In this document: piece after piece, positions 10,164-18,174 of the stretch
How the letters are laid out: each line of letters opens with the position of its first letter
Numbering within the stretch: position 1 is the first letter of the stretch
NCBI GenBank assembly: GCA_001443005.1
Contig: LEKQ01000008.1
Location: forward strand, 1 to 64,000
Length of the DNA stretch: 64,000 nucleotides
Direction of reading: 5' to 3'
From: a bacterium GBS-1
GTDB taxonomy: Bacteria; Synergistota; GBS-1
Position numbers and translations under genes: made by a program
Notes under the pieces: model-generated
What the model was told of the DNA's origin: nothing
Databases searched by the model: none
What the model saw: the letters and a program-made list of their open reading frames with translations, nothing else

Positions 10164-11012
10164 TTACATCTCCCCCTTACGACGACGTCTCTTTATATCC
10201 TCATCCTCGTCAAAATCTTCCTCCAACTCCTCAAAAACATCCCCATACTTCTCTAAGAGCTCCTCCTTCATGATTATCTCCTCTTCCTCCTGAGTTATGC
10301 TTTCCTCCTCAACAACCTCTCTCACTTGAACACCCTGCTTACCCTCGAGAACCGCATCGGCTATAATGCTAGTTATAAGCTTTATAGACCTTATGGCGTC
10401 GTCATTTCCTGGAATAGGATAGTCGATAGGATCGGGATCACAATTCGTATCAACTATAGCTACGACAGGTACCTCAAGCCTATTGGCCTCGGTCACAGCT
10501 ATCTTTTCCTTTCTTGGATCAACCACAAATAACACATCTGGAATGTCAGTCATATCCTTAATTCCGCCTAAGTACTTCTCCAGCTTGCTCTTCTCTCTCT
10601 CAAGCCTAACCACTTCTTTCTTGGGAAGGGCCTCGAACATCCCTTCCTTTTCCATCCTCTCCAACTCCTTAAGTCTCTCGATCCTCTTTCTAATGGTCTT
10701 GAAGTTGGTTAAAAGCCCACCAAGCCATCTCTGATTAACGTAGAACATCTCACATCTTTCAGCTTCACTCTTAACCACATCTTGAGCTTGACGCTTAGTC
10801 CCAACGAAAAGAACCGTCCCACCATTCATAACGCACTCCTTAACGAAGTTGTAAGCCTCTTCGATCTTCTTCAAGGTCTTCTGAAGGTCGATTATGTAGA
10901 TTCCATTCCTCTCCGTGAAGATATACTCCTTCATCTTGGGATTCCAACGCTTAGTTTGGTGTCCAAAGTGGACGCCCGCTTCAAGAAGTTGCTTCATACT
11001 AACTATCGCCAC
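10164..11012 (-). CDS. rpsB: 30S ribosomal protein S2
   Basis: A 282-residue S2, starting [26 protein letters not shown]. It is longer than the 230-260 residue norm because of a C-terminal acidic tail ([12 protein letters not shown]) that ends in a basic patch KRRRRK; such tails vary between species. The start is GTG, preceded by GGAGGGATGGATGA. First gene of the rpsB-tsf-pyrH-frr operon, behind a promoter and a structured leader. Confidence 0.97.
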   Translation of the reverse strand: MAIVSMKQLLEAGVHFGHQTKRWNPKMKEYIFTERNGIYIIDLQKTLKKIEEAYNFVKECVMNGGTVLFVGTKRQAQDVVKSEAERCEMFYVNQRWLGGLLTNFKTIRKRIERLKELERMEKEGMFEALPKKEVVRLEREKSKLEKYLGGIKDMTDIPDVLFVVDPRKEKIAVTEANRLEVPVVAIVDTNCDPDPIDYPIPGNDDAIRSIKLITSIIADAVLEGKQGVQVREVVEEESITQEEEEIIMKEELLEKYGDVFEELEEDFDEDEDIKRRRRKGEM

Positions 11013-11052
11013 TCATCCATCCCTCCTTAAAATCTTGGTTTTTTATCCCCTC

Positions 11053-11112
11053 CATGCCCTTCCTCGAAGGAAAGAACCTCATGCGAGGCACCGCCTCCCT
11101 CCTCCAGGCATG
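11053..11112 (-). ncRNA. Structured 5' leader of rpsB
   Basis: In the 120-base leader the mRNA segments CATGCC (11107-11112) and GGCATG (11053-11058) can close a stem around two hairpins: GAGGC-GGU-GCCUC (11085-11097) and UUCCU-UCG-AGGAA (11060-11072). The middle CCUC can pair instead with GAGG as CCUC-GCAU-GAGG (11077-11088). This is the kind of element by which S2 represses its own operon in some bacteria; that role here is inferred. Confidence 0.5.
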
Positions 11113-11134
11113 TGTGAAATTACAAACTTCTTGA

Positions 11135-11163
11135 AGTATACCATAAAGGTGAAAGAAAAGCAA
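11135..11163 (-). promoter_or_regulatory. Sigma-70 promoter of rpsB-tsf-pyrH-frr
   Basis: Minus-strand TTGCTT (11158-11163), 17-base spacer, TATACT (11135-11140). The predicted transcript has a leader of about 115 bases. Confidence 0.75.
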
Positions 11164-11175
11164 AACACAAGAATG

Positions 11176-12609
11176 CTATGAGCCATTCATTATCCTCCTT
11201 ATGAGAGAAGTGGTAGAATATCCCTTAAAAAGCGGAACTATGTGAACCTCACGGGCATACTCCTTCCCCACAACATCCTCAACCCTGTAATCTCCACCCT
11301 TAACCAGCACATCTGGTCTTATCAAGCTTAAAATCCTTTCAGGCGTATCCTCATCAAATATAATCACACAATCAACGAACTCCAAAGCCGCAAGCATCCT
11401 CGCCCTATCTCGCTGAGAGACTATGGGACGCCCTTCACCCTTGAGCCTTCGAACCGATGCATCGGAGTTCAACCCTACTATAAGTTTATCCCCTCTTTTT
11501 TTCGCTTCCTCAAGTGAATATATATGCCCCACGTGAAGGAGATCAAAGCAACCGTTGGTAAAGACTACCTTAAGTCCGTCCCTTTTCCACCTCCTAACTA
11601 TCTCCAATAACTCATCCAAACCCTTTATCTTAGACTCCACACTCATCGAAAACTTACTGTTTTTCAAAGCCTCCTCCAACTCAGATAGCGTTATGGGAGC
11701 AGTTCCAACCTTACCAACCACAACCCCAGCAGCGATATTGGCCATCTTAGCCGATTCGACTAACTCCATTCCCGTAGCTAAACAGGCCGATAGGGTGGCT
11801 ACTACCGTATCCCCCGCACCAGAAACATCAAAAACCTCCCTAGCTTTAGTAGGTATATGATGAACCTCCTCTCCCACGAAAAGGGTCATCCCCTTCTCAG
11901 AGCGGGTTACCAGTAGGTTCTTAAGCTTATACCTCCTTAAGACCTCCAAACCAGCCTTGACTATCTCATCATCCACGTTATTAACCGCTCTACCACAAGA
12001 TTCTCCAAGCTCCTTAACGTTCGGGGTGACGATAAACGCCTCGCTATACTTTCCCCAATCAGGGCCCTTAGGGTCTACAACCACCGGAACGCTCCGCCTC
12101 TTAGACTCCTCTATGATGAACCTGCACAATCCAACTGTGCAGAATCCCTTGGCGTAATCTGATAAGACCACACAATCCGAATCAGGTAGCTCTTTCAAAA
12201 ACCACTCTAAAACTTTCTCTTCCTCTTGCCGCGAGAGAGGAACGATCTCCTCGAAATCCACTCTGACAACCTGTTGCCTACCTCCGAGAACCCTGATCTT
12301 GGTTATTGTGGGATAGGGACGCTTTACCAGACCGGAGATATTTACACCCTTCTCAAGAAGTATCTTCCTTAAGGATTCCCCTGACTGATCCTCTCCAAGG
12401 GCACCAGCGATGTAGACGCTACACCCCAAGTTCACCAGATTCACGGCGACGTTTCCAGCCCCACCAGCCGAAAGCCTCTCCTCGCAAACCTTAACCACGG
12501 GAACAGGTGCCTCAGGAGATATTCTGCTAACATCACCATGGTAGTATTTGTCCAGCATGACATCTCCTAGAACGAGGATCTTGGCCCTAAAGGGGGAAAG
12601 ACTATCCAT
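11176..12609 (-). CDS. hldE: Bifunctional heptose-7-phosphate kinase / heptose-1-phosphate adenylyltransferase
   Basis: A 477-residue HldE. The N-terminal ribokinase-type domain (about 1-320) shows RISPEAPVPV, SAGGAGNVAVNL and the kinase signature DVSGAGDTVVATL; the C-terminal domain is a nucleotidyltransferase with TNGCFDLLHVGHI and VKGGDY. It makes ADP-heptose for the LPS inner core, evidence of a diderm envelope. The ATG at 12609 is preferred over an in-frame codon 24 bases upstream because family proteins start just before FRAKILVLGD. It overlaps the gmhA stop by 8 bases, so the two heptose genes are coupled. Confidence 0.93.
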   Translation of the reverse strand: MDSLSPFRAKILVLGDVMLDKYYHGDVSRISPEAPVPVVKVCEERLSAGGAGNVAVNLVNLGCSVYIAGALGEDQSGESLRKILLEKGVNISGLVKRPYPTITKIRVLGGRQQVVRVDFEEIVPLSRQEEEKVLEWFLKELPDSDCVVLSDYAKGFCTVGLCRFIIEESKRRSVPVVVDPKGPDWGKYSEAFIVTPNVKELGESCGRAVNNVDDEIVKAGLEVLRRYKLKNLLVTRSEKGMTLFVGEEVHHIPTKAREVFDVSGAGDTVVATLSACLATGMELVESAKMANIAAGVVVGKVGTAPITLSELEEALKNSKFSMSVESKIKGLDELLEIVRRWKRDGLKVVFTNGCFDLLHVGHIYSLEEAKKRGDKLIVGLNSDASVRRLKGEGRPIVSQRDRARMLAALEFVDCVIIFDEDTPERILSLIRPDVLVKGGDYRVEDVVGKEYAREVHIVPLFKGYSTTSLIRRIMNGS

Positions 12610-13159
12610 AAAGGGCTTTCTCCACCTCCTCACAGACCAAGTGTCCTATGAGGATGTGCACCTCCTGAATGCGAGGTGTGGAGCTTGAGGGGACAACTAT
12701 AACTACATCGCAGATATCCTTCAAGCGACCTCCACCTTTACCGGTCAAACCGACAACCTTAACCCCTATCTCCTTAGCCCTGAGGACCGCTTTCAAAACG
12801 TTAGGACTCTCTCCCGAAGTTGATATAGCAACCAAAAGATCCTCCTTCTTAAGCAGAGCCTCAACTTGCCTTGAAAACACTTCATCAAAACCATAATCGT
12901 TGCCTAAAGCGGTTAAAATCGATGTGTCTGTGGTCAGAGCTATCGCTGGAAGAGGGCTCCTATCCTTAGCGAACCTTCCGACAAGCTCAGCAGCAAGATG
13001 CTGACTATCTGCGGCGCTCCCTCCATTCCCAAGAAAAGCTATCTTACCTCCCCCTCTCAGGGTCTCTACAGCCAATCTAATAAAACTCTCTATTCCTGAA
13101 AGGCACTCCTCAAAGGTTTTTCTAACGACAGCTATGTGGTCCTCAACCTGCTCCTTCAT
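12602..13159 (-). CDS. gmhA: Sedoheptulose-7-phosphate isomerase
   Basis: A 185-residue SIS-domain protein with the GmhA signature LGNGGSAADSQHLAAELVGRF and SGESPNVLKA. It converts sedoheptulose 7-phosphate to D-glycero-manno-heptose 7-phosphate, the first step toward ADP-heptose. It is directly followed by hldE, so two consecutive activities of the pathway are co-transcribed; gmhB is not in the window. A sigma-70-type promoter precedes it. Confidence 0.94.
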   Translation of the reverse strand: MKEQVEDHIAVVRKTFEECLSGIESFIRLAVETLRGGGKIAFLGNGGSAADSQHLAAELVGRFAKDRSPLPAIALTTDTSILTALGNDYGFDEVFSRQVEALLKKEDLLVAISTSGESPNVLKAVLRAKEIGVKVVGLTGKGGGRLKDICDVVIVVPSSSTPRIQEVHILIGHLVCEEVEKALYG

Positions 13160-13176
13160 GCAGATATCACCCGTTC

Positions 13177-13205
13177 TTTATATAATTCTACCACAGCATC
13201 TTCAA
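13177..13205 (-). promoter_or_regulatory. Sigma-70 promoter of gmhA-hldE
   Basis: Minus-strand TTGAAG (13200-13205), 17-base spacer, TATAAA (13177-13182), starting just past the stop of the upstream gene. Confidence 0.65.
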
Positions 13206-13209
13206 AACC

Positions 13210-13791
13210 CTATTTCCTTTTGGACATCAAAAGCCTTTTCAAGGACCCTATCAAGTCTTGATTACTCCTACCGAGCGAACCTTGATACTTCTTAGCCTCC
13301 CTAACATCCTCGACGGTATAAAAAGCCTGGGGAGAATACTTCTGCACTAACTCTAAAAAGCGCTGAACCTCTTTTCTGCTAACCACGGCAAATATTATAA
13401 CTATAGGGCCATCCCTTCCCTCAGCGTTAACCGTCGTTATAATGAAACCCTCCTCTCTCAAAGCTTTCGTCAAAGCCTCGGGCTCCTGTCTAGTGAAGAC
13501 CCTGATTATGGCTTTACCCAAAGCTATCCTACTCTCTAAGATTAGCCCTACGTAATTCCCAAAAGCGAAACCACCAGCAAAGGCAACATAAAAAATGGGA
13601 TTAGTCAGATTCCTTATTATAGAAGCAGTGACAACTATCCAAATCAGAGACTCGAAGAAACCAATGAGGCTTGCCTCCAAGCGATGTCCTCTAGCAAGCA
13701 AAACTATCCTAATTGTTCCAAGGCTCACATCGCATATTCTCGCTAAGAATATAAGAACTGCACCCTCTAGTAAGCCCAAGCTCTCTATCAT
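13210..13791 (-). CDS. UPF0316 membrane protein (DUF5698-DUF2179)
   Basis: A membrane protein of about 193 residues. N-terminal part has three likely transmembrane helices (GAVLIFLARICDVSLGTIRIV; SLIWIVVTASIIRNL; NPIFYVAFAGGFAFGNYVGLIL), then a soluble DUF2179 domain (TKALREEGFIITTVNAEGRDGPIVIIFAVVSRKEV split here) ending in a basic tail. The molecular role of the family is not known. The open frame extends to 13845, but those codons lie in the terminator of the upstream gene; family proteins begin at IESLGLLEG, so the ATG at 13791 is chosen. No clear ribosome-binding site precedes it and it sits in a palindrome. Confidence 0.75.
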   Translation of the reverse strand: MIESLGLLEGAVLIFLARICDVSLGTIRIVLLARGHRLEASLIGFFESLIWIVVTASIIRNLTNPIFYVAFAGGFAFGNYVGLILESRIALGKAIIRVFTRQEPEALTKALREEGFIITTVNAEGRDGPIVIIFAVVSRKEVQRFLELVQKYSPQAFYTVEDVREAKKYQGSLGRSNQDLIGSLKRLLMSKRK

Positions 13792-13807
13792 GACGGGCGT
13801 CATGATA
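13786..13807. promoter_or_regulatory. Perfect 10-bp-arm palindrome at promoter and start codon
   Basis: Arms TATCATGACG and CGTCATGATA are separated by 2 bases. The palindrome covers the predicted -10 (TATCAT) and the ATG of the UPF0316 gene, so it looks like an operator or an RNA hairpin masking the start. Which regulator would bind is unknown. Confidence 0.55.
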
Positions 13808-13830
13808 ACACAAAATAAAGATAAAATCAA
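13802..13830 (-). promoter_or_regulatory. Candidate promoter of the UPF0316 gene
   Basis: Minus-strand TTGATT (13825-13830), 17-base spacer, TATCAT (13802-13807). The -35 overlaps the descending arm of the upstream terminator. Confidence 0.5.
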
Positions 13831-13867
13831 TGGGGGAAACTCCAAAGATTAGGCTTTCCCCCATTGA
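13811..13867 (-). terminator. Rho-independent terminator after the peptidase remnant
   Basis: Perfect 13-bp arms, TCAATGGGGGAAA and TTTCCCCCATTGA (13827-13839 and 13855-13867), followed on the minus strand by the T-rich TTTTATCTTTATTTTG. Confidence 0.85.
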
Positions 13868-13877
13868 CTCATTTTAC

Positions 13878-15072
13878 TTACTTTCTCCTAAGGAAAGTTA
13901 AAGCAAGCGGAAGAAGGAGAAGAAGACCTGCGATCGACCCCTCACCCGAGGAGCATCCTCCACCTCCGCCGGAAGGAGGTGGCATAGTGTAGGAGCTCAC
14001 CAAAGCCTTAAGAGAGAAGTTGCCGTACCCATAACTACTATAGTAGTTATAAAGGTCCTCCCACATTGCCCCATCAGGGCTTACGAAGCTTTCACCCGGT
14101 AAGATCGTAACGTTGCTTGAAACACCGGGAATCCGATATTCTATTCCCAGGGGGTAGGCACCAGGACCGCTGGGCCTAAGCTCAGCCACAATGACGAAGC
14201 TCTCACCCGCACTTAAACTCACAGGAGAATCAAACGGTAAGGTATAGTACCCCATGCTTGATACACGGGTACTAAGGGTATAAGAGGGTGGGTCCACACC
14301 TACCCTCGGAGGAGTAGACCTGTTTTTGTAGACCCTTATCGTGCAATCCACATAGCCTCCCCCCACGTCACCGATAGAAATAACAACCCCTTCAAGATAT
14401 CCCCTTTCGCTTGTCTGAAAGACGTTAGCTCCGTAGATCTTACTACTCCCAGAGAACCTCAATCCCGTATACATCCCTAAAGGATCGTGGTAAAGAACCC
14501 TAAAGTCTCCGTAATTTATATCATCATCGTCAATGAAGTAAGCTACGTAATCAGAAGCCACGTACAGGTCATCATAGGCTTTCAAGTATAGGCCCATCTC
14601 CTTTTGAAAGATAGGCCATGACCTTAAGGACATTACCTCCTTTATTCCAAGGGTCATCATAACCACACCTGTTAATCAGGTTCCTCTCAGAAAAATCATA
14701 ATAGCTTCCGCTAAAGCGCAAGATGTGAGACTCAAGGGATCCAAGCGAGGCAAAGGCCCAGCAAGTTCCATAGTCACCTTGGTCCTTAACTGAAGTGACA
14801 TAACCATAGGTCCTTAGGTCATACCTTGACGGAAGAGATACCTTAGCCTTAAAACCCTCCTTCTTGTGCTTTCCAATATCGATGGGAAGGGGCATAAAAC
14901 CATAGCTCTTTTCGCCAGATTTAATCTTAATCAAATACTCTACAAAATCGGGGTTAAGCGGGGCGCTTTCAAGCTTCACCTCCCCAAAGGAGGGCGAAAC
15001 AACAAGGCTCAATAGCAAAACTGCCACCACAAACCCAATAAACCTTCTCAAAGGAAAGACCCCCTTTCTCAT
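13878..15072 (-). pseudogene. Papain-like (C1) cysteine peptidase with Synerg-CTERM anchor, broken
   Basis: Two overlapping frames together make one interrupted gene. The first (14572-15072) has a signal peptide, LPSRYDLRTYGYVTSVKDQG and the catalytic-Cys motif YGTCWAFASLGSLE, then stops after GDGPILES. The second frame resumes at YDDLYVASDYVAYF, which is the end of a C1 domain, and runs through a beta-rich lectin-like domain (YDPLG, GANVF) to a C terminus GGGGGCSSGEGS plus hydrophobic stretch and LRRK. The catalytic His (NHAV-type) and Asn (NSWG-type) segments, roughly 130-150 residues, are absent. I read this as an internal deletion with frameshift near 14575. The C-terminal signal is typical of Synergistota sorting tags. 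Intact homologues would be secreted surface proteases. Confidence 0.72.
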
Positions 15073-15485
15073 TTCACCCGAAGGGTGAGGTGAAAGACCC
15101 TGTCTGGAGGCTTAAAGCTCTCCCAGGGTCTACGATAAACGAGCTTAACCTTAGCTTTACCTGAAGCAACGGCTCTGAGGAAAAAGACGCGAAGGTTTTC
15201 TCCACCCAGCATACCAGGAGGAGAAAGTTTTACACTTTCACTACTTAAAAAGAGGAGCCTATCAAGATCCAGCTCCACTACCTCCCAAAGGTATCCCGCA
15301 GTCTCAACCTCCCGCAAGAGTATCACAACAACATCTCCCTTGGCCACTTCCACCTCCCTTCCAGAATCGGACTCCACAAAGGCCAAAACGTTAAACTCAG
15401 AAAAAGCCCAGGAGAAAGAACCAGGGAAAAGAAACCTCACAAACAATAGCAGCAAAGCAAATAAACATACAAAAATTTTTCGCAT
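15069..15485 (-). CDS. Chagasin-family (I42) cysteine peptidase inhibitor, secreted
   Basis: A 138-residue protein with a signal peptide (hydrophobic about residues 5-28), then the chagasin/ICP fold: loop 2 as ETAGYLWEV (family NPTTGxxW), the GGENLRVFFLRAVASGKAKVKL strand region and the final RRPWES motif (family RPWE). Such inhibitors block papain-like peptidases. It overlaps the peptidase remnant by 4 bases, so inhibitor and protease were translationally coupled before the protease decayed. It has an extended -10 promoter after the flagellin terminator. Family call is from the three loops; the target is inferred from context. Confidence 0.82.
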   Translation of the reverse strand: MRKIFVCLFALLLLFVRFLFPGSFSWAFSEFNVLAFVESDSGREVEVAKGDVVVILLREVETAGYLWEVVELDLDRLLFLSSESVKLSPPGMLGGENLRVFFLRAVASGKAKVKLVYRRPWESFKPPDRVFHLTLRVK

Positions 15486-15515
15486 TTTATCAACTCCTCT
15501 GAAGCTTATAGAAAA

Positions 15516-15524
15516 ATTATATCA
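15516..15524 (-). promoter_or_regulatory. Extended -10 promoter of the chagasin gene
   Basis: TGATATAAT on the minus strand (TGn plus TATAAT), directly after the T-run of the flagellin terminator; no good -35. Confidence 0.55.
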
Positions 15525-15573
15525 CAAAAAAATAAAAGGGGAAACCATCCTGAAAATGGCTCCCCTTTTTTTG
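15525..15573 (-). terminator. Rho-independent terminator of the flagellin gene
   Basis: Arms AAAAGGGG-GCCAT and ATGGT-CCCCTTTT (minus strand) followed by ATTTTTTT, about 20 bases after the flagellin stop. The hairpin also ends in a T-run in the other direction. Confidence 0.85.
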
Positions 15574-15595
15574 AATCCGAGTGAAAAAGCTATAA

Positions 15596-18115
15596 CTATC
15601 TTAGAAGCTGAAGAACAGACTGGGGAAGTTGATTCGCCTGAGCGAGCATAGCCGTACCTGACTGGTGAAGAATCTGAAGCCTGACAAATTCCATCATCTC
15701 TTGAGCTATGTCAGCGTCCCTTATCCTGGACTCCGCCGCTTGAACGTTAACCTCCATTATGTTCAGGTTTTTAATGGTATGCTCCAAGCGATTCTGAAAG
15801 GCACCAAGCTTGGAGCGAGCAGTTGAAACCTGCTCTAAAGCCTTAGTAACCTTTTCTATGGCTAATTCGGCATTTTCCCTAGTTAACACAGTTAGATCTG
15901 ATATCCCAAGTCCATCAGTATTAAGGGAATCTATATCTATTCTCATAAGCTCGTTCTCGTTAGGACCTATGTGGAGGAAAAGGGTTCCCGATGCATCAAC
16001 CCTTATATCAGCTTCATCCCACCTTTTACCATCCATATCAAAGGCAAGGCCAAGTGGCATAAGAGTGTAGTTAACGTTGGTTGGAGTATAATACTTATAA
16101 TCCTTTATCTTCTTCTCAAGAACCACATGGGCTCCTCTTCCTTCTATTATCAAGGTATCTGGACTGTCTATGCCATAGGAGTTTCCGTTCTCGTCCTTGG
16201 ATGGAACCCTAACCTTAACGTTGGTTCCAGAAGATGCTATCGTTCCATCCTCTATACCCTCGGTCGGATCGCTTAACCCTAACCAGTTTAATATATCTGC
16301 GTTCCCCTCAACTATTATCTTACTCGAGGGATCTCCAGAAGCCTGAATCAAGAAGATATAGCTATCAGGACTACCCGTCCCCTCATCCCTATTGTAAGCC
16401 TTAACGTTAGTGTAAGCTGAAAGATTATTTATCTTCCTTATGACAGCTGATAGGGTATCCGATGCATCCACATCGATCCTAACACCGTTTATGTATATAG
16501 CACCAGTAAGAGGGGCAGTACCCGAAACCGGGCTTGACCCCATTACCCATCTTCTTGGGTCATACCTCGTGTCATCATGAGCCCAGTGGGTCTTAAAGCC
16601 TATGGCCTCAAGGAAAGTGCTATTCGATCCCCCCACAAGATCCCTATCCTCAAGCTCTATCTTACCCCCAGGACTTGAGGTCAAAACTATATAAGCTCTA
16701 TAGTCTCCGCCACCGGCATCATAAGTTACGAGATTGGCAGTAACCCCGGTCTCAGAGGACTTAGCGTTTATGGCGTTAATTACATCGTTTAGATCAATAT
16801 CATCCGCATTCCCATCGCTATCGAGATCTCTAGTCGTAACGTTTATCTCAACGCCGTTAACGTAAAAGGCGTAGGTAGTCCCAGTAGTACCAGTGGTGTT
16901 ATCAAAACCCAAAAGATAGGAAGTATTCGTATCATCCACATCTAAATCGAATCCCTGCATATTCATTTGGGTAGAACTTACTCTGGTGGTGTTAAAGCCT
17001 ATCGCCTGGAGATCTAAACCGTACCTAGTTAATCCCCCTATAGTCTCGGCATCCTCCTCTATCACAACGTTTCTCTCGGCTCCCTGGGCTGTTATTCGAA
17101 TATACTGGCGCCCTCCGATGTTAAGGAGCTCCGCCCAAACCTGACCTCCCATCTGAAGGTTTATCCTATCAACCACATCCTGCCACGTTGTAGAACCGCT
17201 TAAATCGACGGTCGTTCCGTTTATCTTTATACGCATATCGCTTAAAGACGCGAAAGTTGGACCTGTCCCAGCAAGCTCGTTGCTTAAGACCGTGGGAACC
17301 GAACCGAAACCAAGGTCTTGAAGGAGAGCCTGGCTCCCAGAGAGAACTATCCTCTTCTCAGAACCGGCCTCGGTCTGAACGAGCCTTAAGTGGCCGTTAG
17401 CCCTTTCAGCCTTAACCCCCGTATTATGCGCCTTTTCGTTTATCTTGTCTATAACATACTGAAGCTTGTCTAAAGCAGCTGAGAACTCGGTTGAGTCAAG
17501 GTGAACTGCCACACCGTTTATCACTATCTCACCGGTATGGATCCTATCGAGGATAGATATGTTAGTTACACCTGAAAGCTCGGCTCTGCTCGCCTCTTGG
17601 TATATTTTAACCTTATAGGTACCGGGTTGAGTTGAGGGCGACGCAGTCATGTTATAAACATAGGCGTTCCCCCCAACCTGATTGATTATGAAGGAAAGTT
17701 CTCCCGTTAGAAGCTTCCTCGTGTTAAACTGGGTGCTTTCACCTATCCTGTCTATCTCAGCTTTTAGCTGATCTATCTCCTTTTGGATCTGCTCTCTATC
17801 GTAAGAGGTACAAGTATCGTTTGCAGCCTGAATAGCCAACTCCCTTATCCTGTGAAGTATAGCTTGAACCTCATCAAGCGCCCCCTCAGCAGTCTGAATC
17901 AGAGAAATGCCATCCTGTGCATTCCTCGCCGCCTGATGTATGCTCCTTATCTGAGAGCGCATTTTCTCAGAGATCGCTAAACCTGCGGCATCATCGGCTG
18001 CGCGGTTTATCCTTAAACCAGAGGAGAGCCTTTCGAGGCTCGTCTGTAGCTGACCCGAGGTAATGGTCAGCTGCCTGTAGGCTTCCATTGCCGCTATATT
18101 GTGGTTTATCCTCAT
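15596..18115 (-). CDS. Flagellin, large form with four flagellin-IN repeats
   Basis: An 839-residue flagellin, well above the usual 270-500. Conserved D0/D1 ends are present: residues 1-140 (MRINHNIAAMEAYRQL, SSGLRINRAADDAAGLAISE) and the last 90 (ESRIRDADIAQEMMEFVRLQIL ending SVLQLLR). Between them four repeats of the flagellin-IN (PF07196) type lie at about 196-260, 294-355, 415-490 and 538-604, each with an INGxxV strand, a helix DxINxK and a final (L/A)(L/I)GF. Repeat 3 contains an EF-hand-like loop, Asp430-432-434, Gly435, Asp438, Asp441. The product forms the filament; the repeats should project as outer domains. A sigma-28 promoter and a complex leader precede it. Confidence 0.95.
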   Translation of the reverse strand: MRINHNIAAMEAYRQLTITSGQLQTSLERLSSGLRINRAADDAAGLAISEKMRSQIRSIHQAARNAQDGISLIQTAEGALDEVQAILHRIRELAIQAANDTCTSYDREQIQKEIDQLKAEIDRIGESTQFNTRKLLTGELSFIINQVGGNAYVYNMTASPSTQPGTYKVKIYQEASRAELSGVTNISILDRIHTGEIVINGVAVHLDSTEFSAALDKLQYVIDKINEKAHNTGVKAERANGHLRLVQTEAGSEKRIVLSGSQALLQDLGFGSVPTVLSNELAGTGPTFASLSDMRIKINGTTVDLSGSTTWQDVVDRINLQMGGQVWAELLNIGGRQYIRITAQGAERNVVIEEDAETIGGLTRYGLDLQAIGFNTTRVSSTQMNMQGFDLDVDDTNTSYLLGFDNTTGTTGTTYAFYVNGVEINVTTRDLDSDGNADDIDLNDVINAINAKSSETGVTANLVTYDAGGGDYRAYIVLTSSPGGKIELEDRDLVGGSNSTFLEAIGFKTHWAHDDTRYDPRRWVMGSSPVSGTAPLTGAIYINGVRIDVDASDTLSAVIRKINNLSAYTNVKAYNRDEGTGSPDSYIFLIQASGDPSSKIIVEGNADILNWLGLSDPTEGIEDGTIASSGTNVKVRVPSKDENGNSYGIDSPDTLIIEGRGAHVVLEKKIKDYKYYTPTNVNYTLMPLGLAFDMDGKRWDEADIRVDASGTLFLHIGPNENELMRIDIDSLNTDGLGISDLTVLTRENAELAIEKVTKALEQVSTARSKLGAFQNRLEHTIKNLNIMEVNVQAAESRIRDADIAQEMMEFVRLQILHQSGTAMLAQANQLPQSVLQLLR

Positions 18116-18174
18116 AAGTCCTCACCCCATCCGTGTAGTCTACCGCATCCTTGCGCTTCTTGATTTATCCTCAT
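18112..18174 (-). CDS. 20-codon upstream ORF in the flagellin leader
   Basis: An ATG at 18174 opens a 20-residue frame beginning MRIN (same first four residues as flagellin, with the DNA ATGAGGATAAA repeated) and ending in TGA that overlaps the flagellin ATG as ATGA. It contains both hairpins and the flagellin ribosome-binding site. No strong ribosome-binding site precedes it, so it may be a coupled leader peptide or a chance frame. Confidence 0.35.
   Translation of the reverse strand: MRINQEAQGCGRLHGWGEDL

Noticed and set aside
13878-14666. Annotating the second peptidase frame as an independent lectin-like gene
   Set aside because: No ribosome-binding site at its first Met and no signal peptide; its first residues match nothing, and the sequence resumes a peptidase C1 domain mid-way.
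15340-15651. Forward frame of 103 codons across the chagasin start and flagellin end
   Set aside because: It runs through a promoter and a terminator and is antisense to two recognised genes.
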